A stretch of DNA of 64,000 nucleotides from Bacillus sp. REN3 (GCF_017912555.1 NZ_JAERSD010000005.1:1-64000); one strand, 5' to 3'; shown: positions 51,108 to 60,538, counted from the first letter of the stretch. Notes: a model not told the origin generated them from the sequence alone. Translations and numbers: made by a program.

Positions 51108-52545
51108 GAACTACCGCTGGGCATATTTGCTCCTTGCCGCTGTCATGCTCATCCTGTCAGGCTGCGCCAGTTCTGAAGACAAAGCCACTTCAGCAAAAGA
51201 GCTGAAAACCGGGCTGAGCAAGGATGAAATCAGCAATGAGGCCTTCAAGGATCTCTTCCCGCTGCAGTATGACAGCTATAAGAAAAATGAAAAGATGGAA
51301 GACACGAAGTACAGTGGTTCGGTTAAGCGAAGCAAGTTTGACCACGATAAGGAACCTTATTTGCCGGTTCTTTTCAACGGATACGGATTCGCGACTGAAT
51401 ACAACGAGGACCGCGGACATATTTATGCAAACGAAGATATTCGAGCGATTGCCCGTATCACTGATAAATCGATTGGTTCTTGCTTAACCTGTAAGTCGAC
51501 TGCCGTACCACATATGATTGAGGAAATGGGAGACGACTATTGGAGCGGAAACTTCAATAAGGACATCTGGCCAAAAGCAGAAGCGATGGGACACTCGCCA
51601 ATCGGCTGCTCTGACTGCCACGACCCGCAGACAATGGACTTGCGTGTCACGCGCCCAAGCTTCATCAAAGCGATGGAATCACAAGGTATCGACATGTCCA
51701 ATCCAAGCAGGAATGATATGAGGAATTATGTTTGCGGACAGTGCCACGTTGAGTACTATTTTGCCGCAGACAATGGCGAGGTTACGTATCCTTGGGCAAA
51801 CGGCTTCAAACCCGAAGACATGTATAAATATTATGAAACGACTGCTAAGGAACAGGGATTTGATAAGGATTGGATCCATAACGTCTCAGGGACGCCTATG
51901 CTGAAATCCCAGCATCCGGACTTCGAGACACATATGGAAGGTCCTCACGGCGAGGCTGGCGTAACATGTTCAGACTGTCACATGCCTTACGACAGGGTGG
52001 ATGGCAAGAAGAAAATCAGTTCACACTGGTGGACATCGCCGCTTAAGACGATGGAACAATCATGCTCCACTTGCCATAGCAACAGGGATATGGATGACCT
52101 TAAAGAACGAGTCCTGAAGATTCAGGATACACATATGGAAGCCTTGCATGAAGCCGAAGATGTATCAATTACTTCACACTACTATGTAAATAAAATGATC
52201 ACATCAGGCGTCAGCCAGGAGAAAATCAAAGAAGCACAGGAGCATATCAGGAGGGGCCAATGGTTCTGGGACATCGTCGCTGCGGAAAGCTCCGCAGGAT
52301 TCCACAATCCGCAGGGCGCGATGGATACGTTGAGGATTTCAATCAAAGAGTCAAACGATGCCATCAACCTGGCAATTGAAGAGCTGACCAAGAAGAATGT
52401 CAATCTTGAAGAATTAAAGACTGAGATTGAAAAAGTGAAGAAGGCTGTATACGACGAGAAAGATAACTTCAAGAAAAAAGACAAAGCGATAAACAGTTAC
52501 TTCCCGGCCCAACAGCCTCCGGCGACACCATCGCCTAAAAAGTAG
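51100..52545 (+). CDS. nrfA: Ammonia-forming pentaheme cytochrome c nitrite reductase NrfA
   Basis: NrfA reduces nitrite to ammonium with six electrons. The 481-aa protein has five heme sites: catalytic CLTCK (128-132, lysine-ligated heme 1), CSDCH (170-174), CGQCH (212-216), CSDCH (290-294) and CSTCH (322-326), and the C-terminal helices (EHIRRGQWFWDIVAAESSAG) of the dimer interface. The signal peptide ends in a lipobox (LILSGC, Cys22), so the enzyme is predicted to be lipid-anchored outside the membrane. GGGAGG precedes the ATG. Confidence 0.97.
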   Translation: MARNYRWAYLLLAAVMLILSGCASSEDKATSAKELKTGLSKDEISNEAFKDLFPLQYDSYKKNEKMEDTKYSGSVKRSKFDHDKEPYLPVLFNGYGFATEYNEDRGHIYANEDIRAIARITDKSIGSCLTCKSTAVPHMIEEMGDDYWSGNFNKDIWPKAEAMGHSPIGCSDCHDPQTMDLRVTRPSFIKAMESQGIDMSNPSRNDMRNYVCGQCHVEYYFAADNGEVTYPWANGFKPEDMYKYYETTAKEQGFDKDWIHNVSGTPMLKSQHPDFETHMEGPHGEAGVTCSDCHMPYDRVDGKKKISSHWWTSPLKTMEQSCSTCHSNRDMDDLKERVLKIQDTHMEALHEAEDVSITSHYYVNKMITSGVSQEKIKEAQEHIRRGQWFWDIVAAESSAGFHNPQGAMDTLRISIKESNDAINLAIEELTKKNVNLEELKTEIEKVKKAVYDEKDNFKKKDKAINSYFPAQQPPATPSPKK

Positions 52546-52572
52546 AATAGTAAATAGAGAATAGTTTAACAC

Positions 52573-52617
52573 GAAAACACTGTGCAAATGATGGTTTGCA
52601 TGGTGTTTTCTTTAGTT
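52573..52617 (+). terminator. Terminator of the ccm-nrf operon
   Basis: GAAAACAC..TGCAAA / TTTGCA..GTGTTTTC long stem followed by TTTAGTTTT, 28 bp after nrfA. Confidence 0.88.
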
Positions 52618-53189
52618 TTGCAAAAAATCCAGGAATTGTCAAGGGTGCTGCGGTTTTTTAAGGAATTTGATTCGACTGCTGTTCACTACATATGCTCTTG
52701 CAGTAAAAAAGGCGTGGAGGCTGTTAAGTGGGGGAATACCTGTCAAAAGTAGAGGTTGGCGGAATGTAAACAGGCATTTTTGCCCAAACGAGAGTTACAG
52801 GATGTGAGATTCAGTAGAATTTTCGATCGCAAAACCATTCATTTGAGGAAATATGGAAGTCGCTTGCTTTGGCGAGCAATTTAGCGGGAAGGACCAGGAA
52901 TTTAGCGGCCGAACCCATTATTTAGCGGGGATACTTACCTCCAGAAGTGAATTTATTTAGCGCAAATGATTCCTAATTTAGCGCAAAACCTACACAATTT
53001 TGCGAATTGGAGATTCCACGGTGGTTTACCGATTTAATCAGTCCACCAACCTCATCAATCTCGATGAAAAAACCAGAATAATGCACCCTGTAAATTGTAG
53101 AAAATTTGGACTTCAAAAACATCTGTGCTTCCTATTGCATCCAAAACTGAAAACCTCTAAAATTACTTTGGTAATCGAAATTTATAGGA
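52618..53189. other. Intergenic region with ATTTAGCG repeats
   Basis: I see no convincing gene. TTTAGCG recurs at 52880, 52901, 52921, 52956 and 52977, mostly 20-21 bp apart, as part of AATTTAGCGG or ATTTAGCGC words. The same word occurs once near 23982. A 64-codon frame at 53000-53194 lacks a ribosome binding site and any recognisable pattern. Confidence 0.6.
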
Positions 53190-53215
53190 TGTAAGGAGCC
53201 GAAACACTCCTTACA
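53190..53215 (+). promoter_or_regulatory. Inverted repeat upstream of MFS gene
   Basis: TGTAAGGAG (53190-53198) and CTCCTTACA (53207-53215) form a perfect 9-bp inverted repeat with an eight-base gap, 19 bp before the MFS start. It may be an operator or a 5' hairpin; there is no T run, so a terminator is unlikely. Confidence 0.5.
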
Positions 53216-53233
53216 GGCAAAGGAGCGTTTTTC

Positions 53234-54421
53234 ATGCCTCGTACCCTCTGGCTTTTGATAATAGGGATGGCAGTGAATGTTACTGGCTCTTCTTTTTTAT
53301 GGCCTTTGAACACGATCTATATCCATGACCACCTCGGCAAGTCCCTGTCTGTTGCCGGGATTGTCCTTATGGTTAACGCGGCTGCGAGCGTCATCGGGAA
53401 TCTGTTCGGCGGCAGCTTATTTGATAAAATCGGCGGCTACAAAGCGATCCTTTTAGGTATTGGGATCACAATCGTTTCGCTGCTTGGTTTGACCTTCTGG
53501 CATGGATGGCCGGAGTACATTATTTTCCTGACATTGGCCGGTTTCGGCTCTGGAATTGTGTTCCCGTCCATGTACGCCATGGCGGGATCTGTGTGGAAGG
53601 AGGGCGGCCGCAGGGCTTTCAACGCCATCTATGTTGCCCAGAACCTCGGTGTTGCTGTCGGTGCGGCGCTTGGCGGCTTTGTCGCTTCTTACTCCTTCCA
53701 GCTGATATTCATCGCAAATGCCTTGATGTATTTCATTTTCCTTTTGATCGCTGTTTTTGGTTACCGCGGCATCAATAATGGAACTGCCAAACAAACAAGT
53801 ATCCTCCAGGAAAATGGGGCAGTCAGGAACCGGACTAAGCTGTATGCCCTGCTGATCCTTTCGGCAGGCTACCTGTTATGCTGGGTCGGCTATGTCCAGT
53901 GGCAAACAACGATTGCAGCTTATACACAGGAGCTGAATATTTCTTTAAACCAATACAGCATCCTCTGGACACTAAACGGCGCGCTTATTGTGCTCGGGCA
54001 GCCTGTAATCAACAGGCTAGTACGGCCATTTGAAAGTAAGCTGAAGCTTCAGATTATTGCCGGCATGGTTATTTTCATCATTTCTTATGCTGTAGCTGCT
54101 GGAGCGGAACAATTCACGGGCTTTGTTGCCGGGATGGTCATCCTGACAATCGGAGAGATGCTAGTCTGGCCAGCTGTCCCGACGATCGCGGACACCCTTG
54201 CCCCAAGAGGCAGGGAAGGGTTTTACCAGGGAATTGTCAATAGTACCGCGACAGGCGGGAGGATGATTGGGCCGTTGATGGGCGGAATCCTTGCAGATCT
54301 ATTTGGTATGCCAATGCTTTTTACCGTACTGATCGGCATTATGTTCGCAGCGATTTTCACTGCTGCCATCTATGATAGGAAATTGAAGGAAGCGAGCAGC
54401 ATGACTGCAAGGGTTTCATGA
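53234..54421 (+). CDS. MFS transporter
   Basis: The 395-aa protein has twelve predicted membrane segments and the MFS loop motif LFGGSLFDKIGGYK between segments 2 and 3 (residues about 57-70). The family includes drug and metabolite exporters; substrate cannot be told. AAAGGAG precedes the ATG. It stands alone between nrfA and the sigma-54 activator. Confidence 0.88.
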   Translation: MPRTLWLLIIGMAVNVTGSSFLWPLNTIYIHDHLGKSLSVAGIVLMVNAAASVIGNLFGGSLFDKIGGYKAILLGIGITIVSLLGLTFWHGWPEYIIFLTLAGFGSGIVFPSMYAMAGSVWKEGGRRAFNAIYVAQNLGVAVGAALGGFVASYSFQLIFIANALMYFIFLLIAVFGYRGINNGTAKQTSILQENGAVRNRTKLYALLILSAGYLLCWVGYVQWQTTIAAYTQELNISLNQYSILWTLNGALIVLGQPVINRLVRPFESKLKLQIIAGMVIFIISYAVAAGAEQFTGFVAGMVILTIGEMLVWPAVPTIADTLAPRGREGFYQGIVNSTATGGRMIGPLMGGILADLFGMPMLFTVLIGIMFAAIFTAAIYDRKLKEASSMTARVS

Positions 54422-54524
54422 TCAAAAAAGGGAGCTGTCCAAATTGGGTGGCTTCCTTTCCTAATGGGTGAATGCAGAAATCAATTATCAGAAAAATATG
54501 ATAAAATGTAAGGAAAAATGGGTG

Positions 54525-55895
54525 ATGGCCATGAAAGTAAAACCGCTGTATATCCCGGATGATATCCTTGAAACGATTATCGAAAATGCTTTTGAATGGC
54601 TTGTGGTCGTCGACAGGGAAGGCAGGATCATCTACATAAACCATAATTATTGTGAGTTCCTTGAAGTCAACCGCGATGAGACGATTGGCAGGCATGTGAC
54701 AGATGTGATCGAGAATACGAGGATGCATATCGTCGCGCAGACTGGAAAGGAAGAACTGGCTGACCTCCAGTACATCAAGGGGAATTACATGATTGCGAAC
54801 CGTGTTCCGATCCTCAAGAATGGAGAGGTTATCGCTGCGTTCGGGACGGTGTTTTTCCGTGATACACAGGAATGGATGAAGATGGACAGCCATGTGAAAA
54901 GCCTGCTGACGAGAATGCAGCCGTATATCCAGAAAATCGATTCCGGTGTTAAATATTCGCTCGATGACATCCTTGGTGAATCACCTCAAATTTCAACTCT
55001 GAAGGACAAAGTGAAGCTCGTGGCAAATAGTGATATATCGATTTTGATAAGGGGCGAAAGCGGAACAGGCAAGGAGTTGTTTGCCCATAGCATCCACAGG
55101 CTGAGCGGCAGGAGCCAGAAGCCGTTCATAAAAGTGAACTGCGGCGCGATACCAGAGAATTTGCTGGAGTCGGAGCTGTTTGGCTATGAAGAGGGGGCGT
55201 TCACGGGGGCCAAGAAAGGCGGTAAAAAAGGCAAATTCCAGCTAGCTGATCATGGGACATTGTTCCTTGACGAAATCGGGGATATGCCGCTCAATATGCA
55301 GGTAAAGCTCCTCAGGGCATTGCAGGATGGTGAGGTAGAGCCAATCGGCTCAACCATGCCGGGAAAGGTCGATGTCCGAATCATCGCTGCGACGAACAGG
55401 CCGCTGGAATCGATGATTGAAGAAAACCGCTTCAGGGAAGATTTATTTTACAGGATCAATGTTGTGCCATTCAGCGTCCCTCCGTTAAGGGAAAGGGCGG
55501 AGGATCTCAGCCTGTTGATCGCCCAGTTCATCAGGAAAGTTACGAATCGGCTTGGAAAAAGGATAACAGGCATTGAGGATGAAGTAATGGCAATCCTGAA
55601 GACGTATAACTGGCCGGGGAATATCAGGGAGCTCGAGAATGTGATTGAAGCCGCTGTCCATCTTACAACCGGGGAGCGGATATCGGTCGATTCGCTTCCG
55701 GATTACCTGAAGACACAAAATGTTTTATACCGTTTTAAGAATAAGAAGCTCAAGGATGTACTCGAAGAAACGGAAAAGTGGGTATTGATGCGGAGCATCG
55801 ACAGGCATCCGGGCGATAAATTAATGGCAGCAAAGGAGCTTGGCATCAGCCGGTCCACGCTTTATGAGAAATTAAAAAGGCACGATTTGCTTTAG
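54525..55895 (+). CDS. Sigma-54-dependent transcriptional activator (PAS-AAA+-Fis)
   Basis: The 456-aa regulator has an N-terminal PAS domain (about 15-120; FEWLVVVDREGRIIYINHNY), an AAA+ domain with Walker A RGESGTGKE, the sigma-54-contacting GAFTGA loop, Walker B GTLFLDEIGD and arginine fingers near FREDLFYRIN, and a C-terminal Fis-type helix-turn-helix (AAKELGISRSTLYEKLKRH). Start codons 54525 and 54531 are both possible. It lies directly before a -24/-12 promoter and most likely activates it; the PAS ligand is unknown. Confidence 0.93.
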   Translation: MAMKVKPLYIPDDILETIIENAFEWLVVVDREGRIIYINHNYCEFLEVNRDETIGRHVTDVIENTRMHIVAQTGKEELADLQYIKGNYMIANRVPILKNGEVIAAFGTVFFRDTQEWMKMDSHVKSLLTRMQPYIQKIDSGVKYSLDDILGESPQISTLKDKVKLVANSDISILIRGESGTGKELFAHSIHRLSGRSQKPFIKVNCGAIPENLLESELFGYEEGAFTGAKKGGKKGKFQLADHGTLFLDEIGDMPLNMQVKLLRALQDGEVEPIGSTMPGKVDVRIIAATNRPLESMIEENRFREDLFYRINVVPFSVPPLRERAEDLSLLIAQFIRKVTNRLGKRITGIEDEVMAILKTYNWPGNIRELENVIEAAVHLTTGERISVDSLPDYLKTQNVLYRFKNKKLKDVLEETEKWVLMRSIDRHPGDKLMAAKELGISRSTLYEKLKRHDLL

Positions 55896-55940
55896 TCCGA
55901 AAATCCGGATTGGCGTCCGGATTTCCGGACTTTCTTTTTT
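55894..55940 (+). terminator. Terminator of the activator gene
   Basis: A 15-bp stem with one mismatch (AGTCCGAAAATCCGG / CCGGATTTCCGGACT) and a loop ATTGGCGT overlaps the stop codon and is followed by TTCTTTTTT. The arms contain TCCGGA words also found further downstream, so it might double as an activator site. Confidence 0.8.
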
Positions 55941-55995
55941 GTGGCATTCCAAAGAACTATTAGCATGATAAAAAATATGAAAAACAATGAGATCT

Positions 55996-56114
55996 TCCGA
56001 AGTATTGAAGAACGGGAGTGTCCGGAATTTCGGAACCGGATGACTGAAAATTCCGAAAAAATAAGAGGCAATACATAAACATAAAACTTGGCACGGAAGT
56101 TGCATTAGAATTAG
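55996..56114 (+). promoter_or_regulatory. Sigma-54 (SigL) promoter with upstream TTCCGAA-type sites
   Basis: TTGGCACGGAAGTTGCA (56098-56114) is a textbook -24/-12 promoter (TGGCACG-N4-TTGCA). Upstream lie TTCCGAA (about 55995-56001), TCCGGAATTTCGGAA (56021-56035, an imperfect palindrome) and ATTCCGAAAA (about 56050), plausible activator sites for the adjacent regulator. Confidence 0.88.
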
Positions 56115-56203
56115 CAGCCGTCCATACAAATTTAAAGGAGGATGAAAGCGCTATCAGATTATTAGTCTAACAAGATTCTTGAAGAGAAAAAGGGGGAAGA
56201 GAA

Positions 56204-57523
56204 ATGCTTAGTATGATTGGATTGATTGGCGGCCTGGCTTTATTGATTTTTTTAACAATGAGGGGCATGAACTTGCTGATTGTAGGGCCAATTTCAGCCT
56301 TATTTGTGGCTTTGTTGAGCGGAATGCCGCTATTCCCGCAGTTGGTTGAGGAAGGGGCAGCTAATTTTGTCGGGAACTACATGGCGGGTTTCTCCAGTTT
56401 TGTGACTTCATGGTACTTGATGTTCCTGCTAGGAGCGATCTTTGGGAAGGTAATGGAGGATAGTGGTGCGGCAGACAGTGTTTCCGAATACATTGTCGGT
56501 AAGTTCGGGATGAAATTTGCCGTCCTCGCTATTGTCATTGCATGTGCTGTATTGACTTACGGCGGGGTAAGCCTGTTCGTCGTCGCCTTCTCGGTGTATC
56601 CGATGGCGCTCAGCCTTTTCAGGCAGGCAGACCTGCCAAGGCGCTTCATCCCGGCTGCGCTTGCATTTGGTTCTGTTACTTTCACAATGACGTCCGCCGG
56701 CTCTCCGGAAATCCAGAACTGGATTCCGATTGAGTATTTGAATACGACCCCGTATGCAGGCTGGGAGGTTAGTTTGATCGTTGCGATTTTCATGATGATT
56801 TTTGGCTACTGGTGGCTGAAGCGGATGATTACACGGGCTGTAGCAAAGGGGGAAAAATTCGTTTCCCGCGAAACAGACCCGATCCAGGAAAAACGCGAAT
56901 TGCCGCATCCTGCCTTGGGCTTGATTCCTTTAATTGTCGTTCTTGCTATTTCCTTCATTTTCCATAAGGGATTGATGCAATCAGCCCTGATCCTCGCCCT
57001 TCTTGGCGGCGTGGTATCTGCTTATTTGCTGAACCGCAAATACTTCAAGAATTTTTGGCATGCTGTTTCAGAGGGGACGATCGGAGCGTTGATCGCAATC
57101 GGGAACACTGCGGCTGTAGTTGGATTTGGCGGGGTAGCGAAGGCTGTGCCGGCGTTCCAGACTGCCGTCAACTTCATGACAGACATACCTGGAAGTCCAC
57201 TGATCGGCAGTGCGATTGCTGTAAGTGTCATTGCCGGGATGACGGGATCGGCATCTGGCGGCCAGGCGATCGCGCTGCCAATTCTGGCGCCGCACTATCT
57301 TGATATGGGGGTCAACCCGGAGGCGCTTCACAGAGTAGTGGCCATTTCCTCGGGAGCCCTCGATTCATTGCCACATAATGGCTATGTAGTCACGACAGTA
57401 AGGGCAATATGCGGGGAGTCCCACCAGGACGCCTATAATCCTGTAGCTGCCGTCACGGTCATCGTCCCGGCAATCGGGGTGATACTAGCAATCATTCTGT
57501 TCTCGCTTGGTCTGGGGATATAA
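56204..57523 (+). CDS. GntP-family permease (probable 3-hydroxybutyrate/organic acid carrier)
   Basis: The 439-aa protein has about twelve hydrophobic segments and GntP-type blocks (GAIFGKVMEDSGAADSVSEY, SGALDSLPHNGYVVTTV). Position between a sigma-54 promoter and a 3-hydroxybutyrate dehydrogenase gene suggests uptake of 3-hydroxybutyrate, as inferred for YxjC of B. subtilis; gluconate-type substrates are the alternative. GGGGGAAG precedes the ATG. Confidence 0.88.
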   Translation: MLSMIGLIGGLALLIFLTMRGMNLLIVGPISALFVALLSGMPLFPQLVEEGAANFVGNYMAGFSSFVTSWYLMFLLGAIFGKVMEDSGAADSVSEYIVGKFGMKFAVLAIVIACAVLTYGGVSLFVVAFSVYPMALSLFRQADLPRRFIPAALAFGSVTFTMTSAGSPEIQNWIPIEYLNTTPYAGWEVSLIVAIFMMIFGYWWLKRMITRAVAKGEKFVSRETDPIQEKRELPHPALGLIPLIVVLAISFIFHKGLMQSALILALLGGVVSAYLLNRKYFKNFWHAVSEGTIGALIAIGNTAAVVGFGGVAKAVPAFQTAVNFMTDIPGSPLIGSAIAVSVIAGMTGSASGGQAIALPILAPHYLDMGVNPEALHRVVAISSGALDSLPHNGYVVTTVRAICGESHQDAYNPVAAVTVIVPAIGVILAIILFSLGLGI

Positions 57524-57539
57524 TGAAAGGAGTGTTATT

Positions 57540-58316
57540 ATGGCAAAAGGTCGAGCAGTCCTGATAACGGGTGCTGGGCGTGGAATCGGTTATGAAATTG
57601 GAAAAAGATTCGCTAGCAATGGAAATAAGGTGTTTTTGACAGATTTACAGGGGGATAATGTCGATTGTGCGGTGAAATCCTTGCGTGAGCTTGGTTTTGA
57701 AGCGTCAGGGATGGCATGCGATGTGACGGAGGAGGAGGAAATAAAGGCATCGGTTGAGATGTGCATGGAGCAGTATGGCGGAGTGGATATCCTTGTCAAT
57801 AACGCTGGCATCCAGCATGTTTCGTTAATCGAGGATTTTCCGACAGAAACATTCGAACGGCTGCTAAAAGTCATGCTGACAGCACCTTTCATGGCTCTTA
57901 AACATGTCCTGCCAATCATGAAAAAGCAATCATTCGGGAGGGTCATTAACATGGCTTCCATCAATGGACTTGTCGGCTTTGCCGGAAAGGCAGCCTATAA
58001 CAGCGCCAAGCATGGAGTAATCGGCTTGACGAAAGTAGCAGCCCTGGAAACGGCAGCACATGGCATTACCGTGAACGCTGTCTGTCCGGGATATGTTGAC
58101 ACCCCGCTGGTCCGGAACCAGCTTGCGGGGCTTGCTGAGACGCGGGGTGTCCCGCTGGAAAAAGTGCTTGATGATATTATCTTTCCGCTCGTGCCTCAAA
58201 AACGGCTGCTTGAAGTTGAGGAAGTTGCCGACTATGTCCTTTTCCTCGCAAGCGACCAGGCGAAGGGAATCACCGGCCAGGCGGCAGTCATCGATGGGGG
58301 CTATACGGTGCAATGA
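57540..58316 (+). CDS. 3-Hydroxybutyrate dehydrogenase (SDR family)
   Basis: The 258-aa short-chain dehydrogenase has the cofactor motif TGAGRGIGYEI, NNAGIQHV, the catalytic Ser/Tyr/Lys in INMASINGL and YNSAKHGVIG, and PGYVDTPLVRNQ. The NNAGIQHVSLIEDFP segment is characteristic of 3-hydroxybutyrate dehydrogenases, which oxidise 3-hydroxybutyrate to acetoacetate with NAD+. AAAGGAG precedes ATG 57540, just after the permease gene. Confidence 0.9.
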   Translation: MAKGRAVLITGAGRGIGYEIGKRFASNGNKVFLTDLQGDNVDCAVKSLRELGFEASGMACDVTEEEEIKASVEMCMEQYGGVDILVNNAGIQHVSLIEDFPTETFERLLKVMLTAPFMALKHVLPIMKKQSFGRVINMASINGLVGFAGKAAYNSAKHGVIGLTKVAALETAAHGITVNAVCPGYVDTPLVRNQLAGLAETRGVPLEKVLDDIIFPLVPQKRLLEVEEVADYVLFLASDQAKGITGQAAVIDGGYTVQ

Positions 58317-58324
58317 GAATCAAA

Positions 58325-58362
58325 GAGCCGGCATCCAATATTTGGATTGCCGGCTTGATTTA
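58325..58362. terminator. Terminator between bdh and lutC
   Basis: AGCCGGCA..CC / GG..TGCCGGCT stem between convergent genes with moderate T content on both sides. Confidence 0.65.
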
Positions 58363-58391
58363 TATATGTTAGCCCATTGGGAATGCTCCGT

Positions 58392-59111
58392 TCATAGGTC
58401 TTCAATGACAATATAGGTAGCTTTTACGGGGCCGTGGACACCGACAACGAGATTCAGCTCGATATCCGCAGAGTTGCTCGGACCGGTAATGAAGTTCACA
58501 CAAGATGCTACTTGGTTTCCGGAAAGGTGCATGTCGCGCATTTTCCTTGCCGCTTGGGTGATCCGCGGCACGATGCTGCTCTTAGGAATCAGGGCGATAT
58601 AGGCTGCGGGAAGGAAGCTGACCGTACGTCCTTTATCCTTGTCGCTGAATAGGACAACTGTACCGGACTCTGCCAGCGTGATTTCACTTATGGTAATCCC
58701 CACATTCGCTTTTTCAGCATGAAGGATATTTTCGCCGCCTTTTGTGTAGTCCCATTCATGCACATCGATATTTTTGGCTGGCCACTCTTCCTTCATCAGG
58801 CCATCAAGTCCCCATTTAGAGAAGCGCTCATCCCTCCAGGACACAACTGGTCCGCCGCCATAGTTCTTCACGGCTTCATTTAAAGCATCAGGGAGCTTAT
58901 TCAAGTCAGTGATGACAAGGCTTGTATGGATTTTCAGGCATTGGTTTTTCAAAACTTCGAGCAGTTCATCCTGGGTTGCACCTCGAAGGACCCTGTCCTG
59001 CGGACGATGTTTCCAGGCAGGTACCTTTACGCCTGATGTAAGCCTGCCTCTTCCAAGCGAACCGGCAATCTGGTCTAAAAAGGCATCGCGGTTATGGATT
59101 GTCCCTGGCAT
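58392..59111 (-). CDS. lutC: Lactate utilisation protein LutC
   Basis: The 239-aa LUD-domain protein has LAESGTVVLFSDKDKGRTVS and SSIVPRITQAARKM, and ends FITGPSNSADIELNLVVGVH, the family signature. With LutA and LutB it forms the L-lactate dehydrogenase complex of the cytoplasmic membrane side. It starts two bases after the lutB stop. Confidence 0.94.
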   Translation of the reverse strand: MPGTIHNRDAFLDQIAGSLGRGRLTSGVKVPAWKHRPQDRVLRGATQDELLEVLKNQCLKIHTSLVITDLNKLPDALNEAVKNYGGGPVVSWRDERFSKWGLDGLMKEEWPAKNIDVHEWDYTKGGENILHAEKANVGITISEITLAESGTVVLFSDKDKGRTVSFLPAAYIALIPKSSIVPRITQAARKMRDMHLSGNQVASCVNFITGPSNSADIELNLVVGVHGPVKATYIVIEDL

Positions 59112-59113
59112 AC

Positions 59114-60538
59114 CTATTTGCCTCCTTTTTCGCGGTTTTTGAACCAGTCCCTGAATCTTTCTTTGTTAGGGGCTGGGAATTCCCTTATTTCCGTCCATGC
59201 TTTCAATGGGCCAGGCCCGTTTGAAATTTTGTCCCCGGATGTGAATGGATTCATTGCGGTTGGCGCAATCTTTGAACCAAGCTTGTAAATCATCGGGGAA
59301 GCAGCTCCTAGTCCGAAAGCCTTCATGGCAAGCTTTTCCGAAATTGGTGCTTTTCCTTCATTTTCAACAATGACCTGCCTGTGCTTGTGCAGAAGTTCAT
59401 GCAGCGGGATTTTGACAGGGCAGACATCCGTACAGGCTGCGCAAAGTGTGGAAGCATACGGAAGCTCCTTGTACTCATCATATCCTCCAAGTAGAGGAGA
59501 AAGGACAGCACCAATCGGTCCGGAATATATCGACCCGTATGAGTGTCCGCCTACATGCCTGTATACCGGGCAAACATTGATGCATGCTGCACATCGGATA
59601 CATTGCAGGACGGATTGGAATTCGCCCCCTAGAATCTTTGAACGGCCGTTATCAACGATGACGAGGTGGAATTCCTCTGGGCCATCGGCATCAAGCTCTT
59701 CTCTCGGCCCGGTGAGAACGGTGATATAGCTGGTCAGTTTTTGGCCAACAGCGCTTCTTGTGAGCAGACTGACAAGCACTTCCATCTCCTCGAAAGTTGG
59801 CACCAGTCTCTCCATCCCCATCACGGTGATTTGTGTCTTCGGCAGGGAAGTGACCAGATCGGCGTTTCCTTCGTTCGTCACAAGGCTGAATGAGCCAGTC
59901 TCGGCAACAGCGAAATTGCAGCCAGTGATGCCGACGTCCGCAGTCAAATATTCACGGCGGAGCATTTCACGTGCATGCCAGGCGAGCTCTTCAGGCTTCT
60001 CTGTTTTTTGATAGCCGAGCTTCTTGGCAAAAACATCACGGATTTGCTCTTTATTCTTATGCAGGGCAGGGACGACAATGTGAGATGGCGGATCATGGTC
60101 GTCCACCTGGAGGATGTATTCTCCTAGATCTGTTTCGATCACTTCGCACCCAGCTTTTTCTAGGGTTGCATTGAGGTTGATTTCCTCTGTAACCATCGAT
60201 TTGGCTTTCACGACCTTTTTCGCATTTTTTTTCTCAATCACACTCTTCACATATTCATTCGCTTGTTCGGCTGTCTGGGCGAAGAAGACATGGCCACCGC
60301 GTTTCGCAACATTTTCGCTCAGCTGCTCAAGATAAAAGTCGAGGTTCTCAAGGACGTGCTGGCGGATTTCCTCCCCGTGAAGACGCCACTCCTCCCAGTC
60401 ACCAAGTTCTTCTGTGACATCGAGTCTCCGTGTGCCCATCCGTTCCTGTGCACCGGCAACAGCGCCTCTCATAAAAGAATCCTTGATCCCCTGGTCGACG
60501 CGTACTTTAAAGTCATCTGTTCCGATCTTCATTGCCAT
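59114..60538 (-). CDS. lutB: Lactate utilisation iron-sulfur protein LutB
   Basis: The 474-aa protein combines an N-terminal LUD domain with a ferredoxin-like part: [19 protein letters not shown] and [18 protein letters not shown] bind two 4Fe-4S clusters. I chose ATG 60538 ([10 protein letters not shown]) because GAGGAGGG lies in front of it. The 375 bp separating it from lutA are taken up by a repeat element, so it may depend on readthrough across that insert. Confidence 0.95.
   Translation of the reverse strand: MAMKIGTDDFKVRVDQGIKDSFMRGAVAGAQERMGTRRLDVTEELGDWEEWRLHGEEIRQHVLENLDFYLEQLSENVAKRGGHVFFAQTAEQANEYVKSVIEKKNAKKVVKAKSMVTEEINLNATLEKAGCEVIETDLGEYILQVDDHDPPSHIVVPALHKNKEQIRDVFAKKLGYQKTEKPEELAWHAREMLRREYLTADVGITGCNFAVAETGSFSLVTNEGNADLVTSLPKTQITVMGMERLVPTFEEMEVLVSLLTRSAVGQKLTSYITVLTGPREELDADGPEEFHLVIVDNGRSKILGGEFQSVLQCIRCAACINVCPVYRHVGGHSYGSIYSGPIGAVLSPLLGGYDEYKELPYASTLCAACTDVCPVKIPLHELLHKHRQVIVENEGKAPISEKLAMKAFGLGAASPMIYKLGSKIAPTAMNPFTSGDKISNGPGPLKAWTEIREFPAPNKERFRDWFKNREKGGK

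Noticed and set aside
53000-53194. 64-codon frame upstream of the MFS gene
   Set aside because: No binding site or recognisable sequence; it ends inside the inverted repeat at 53190.
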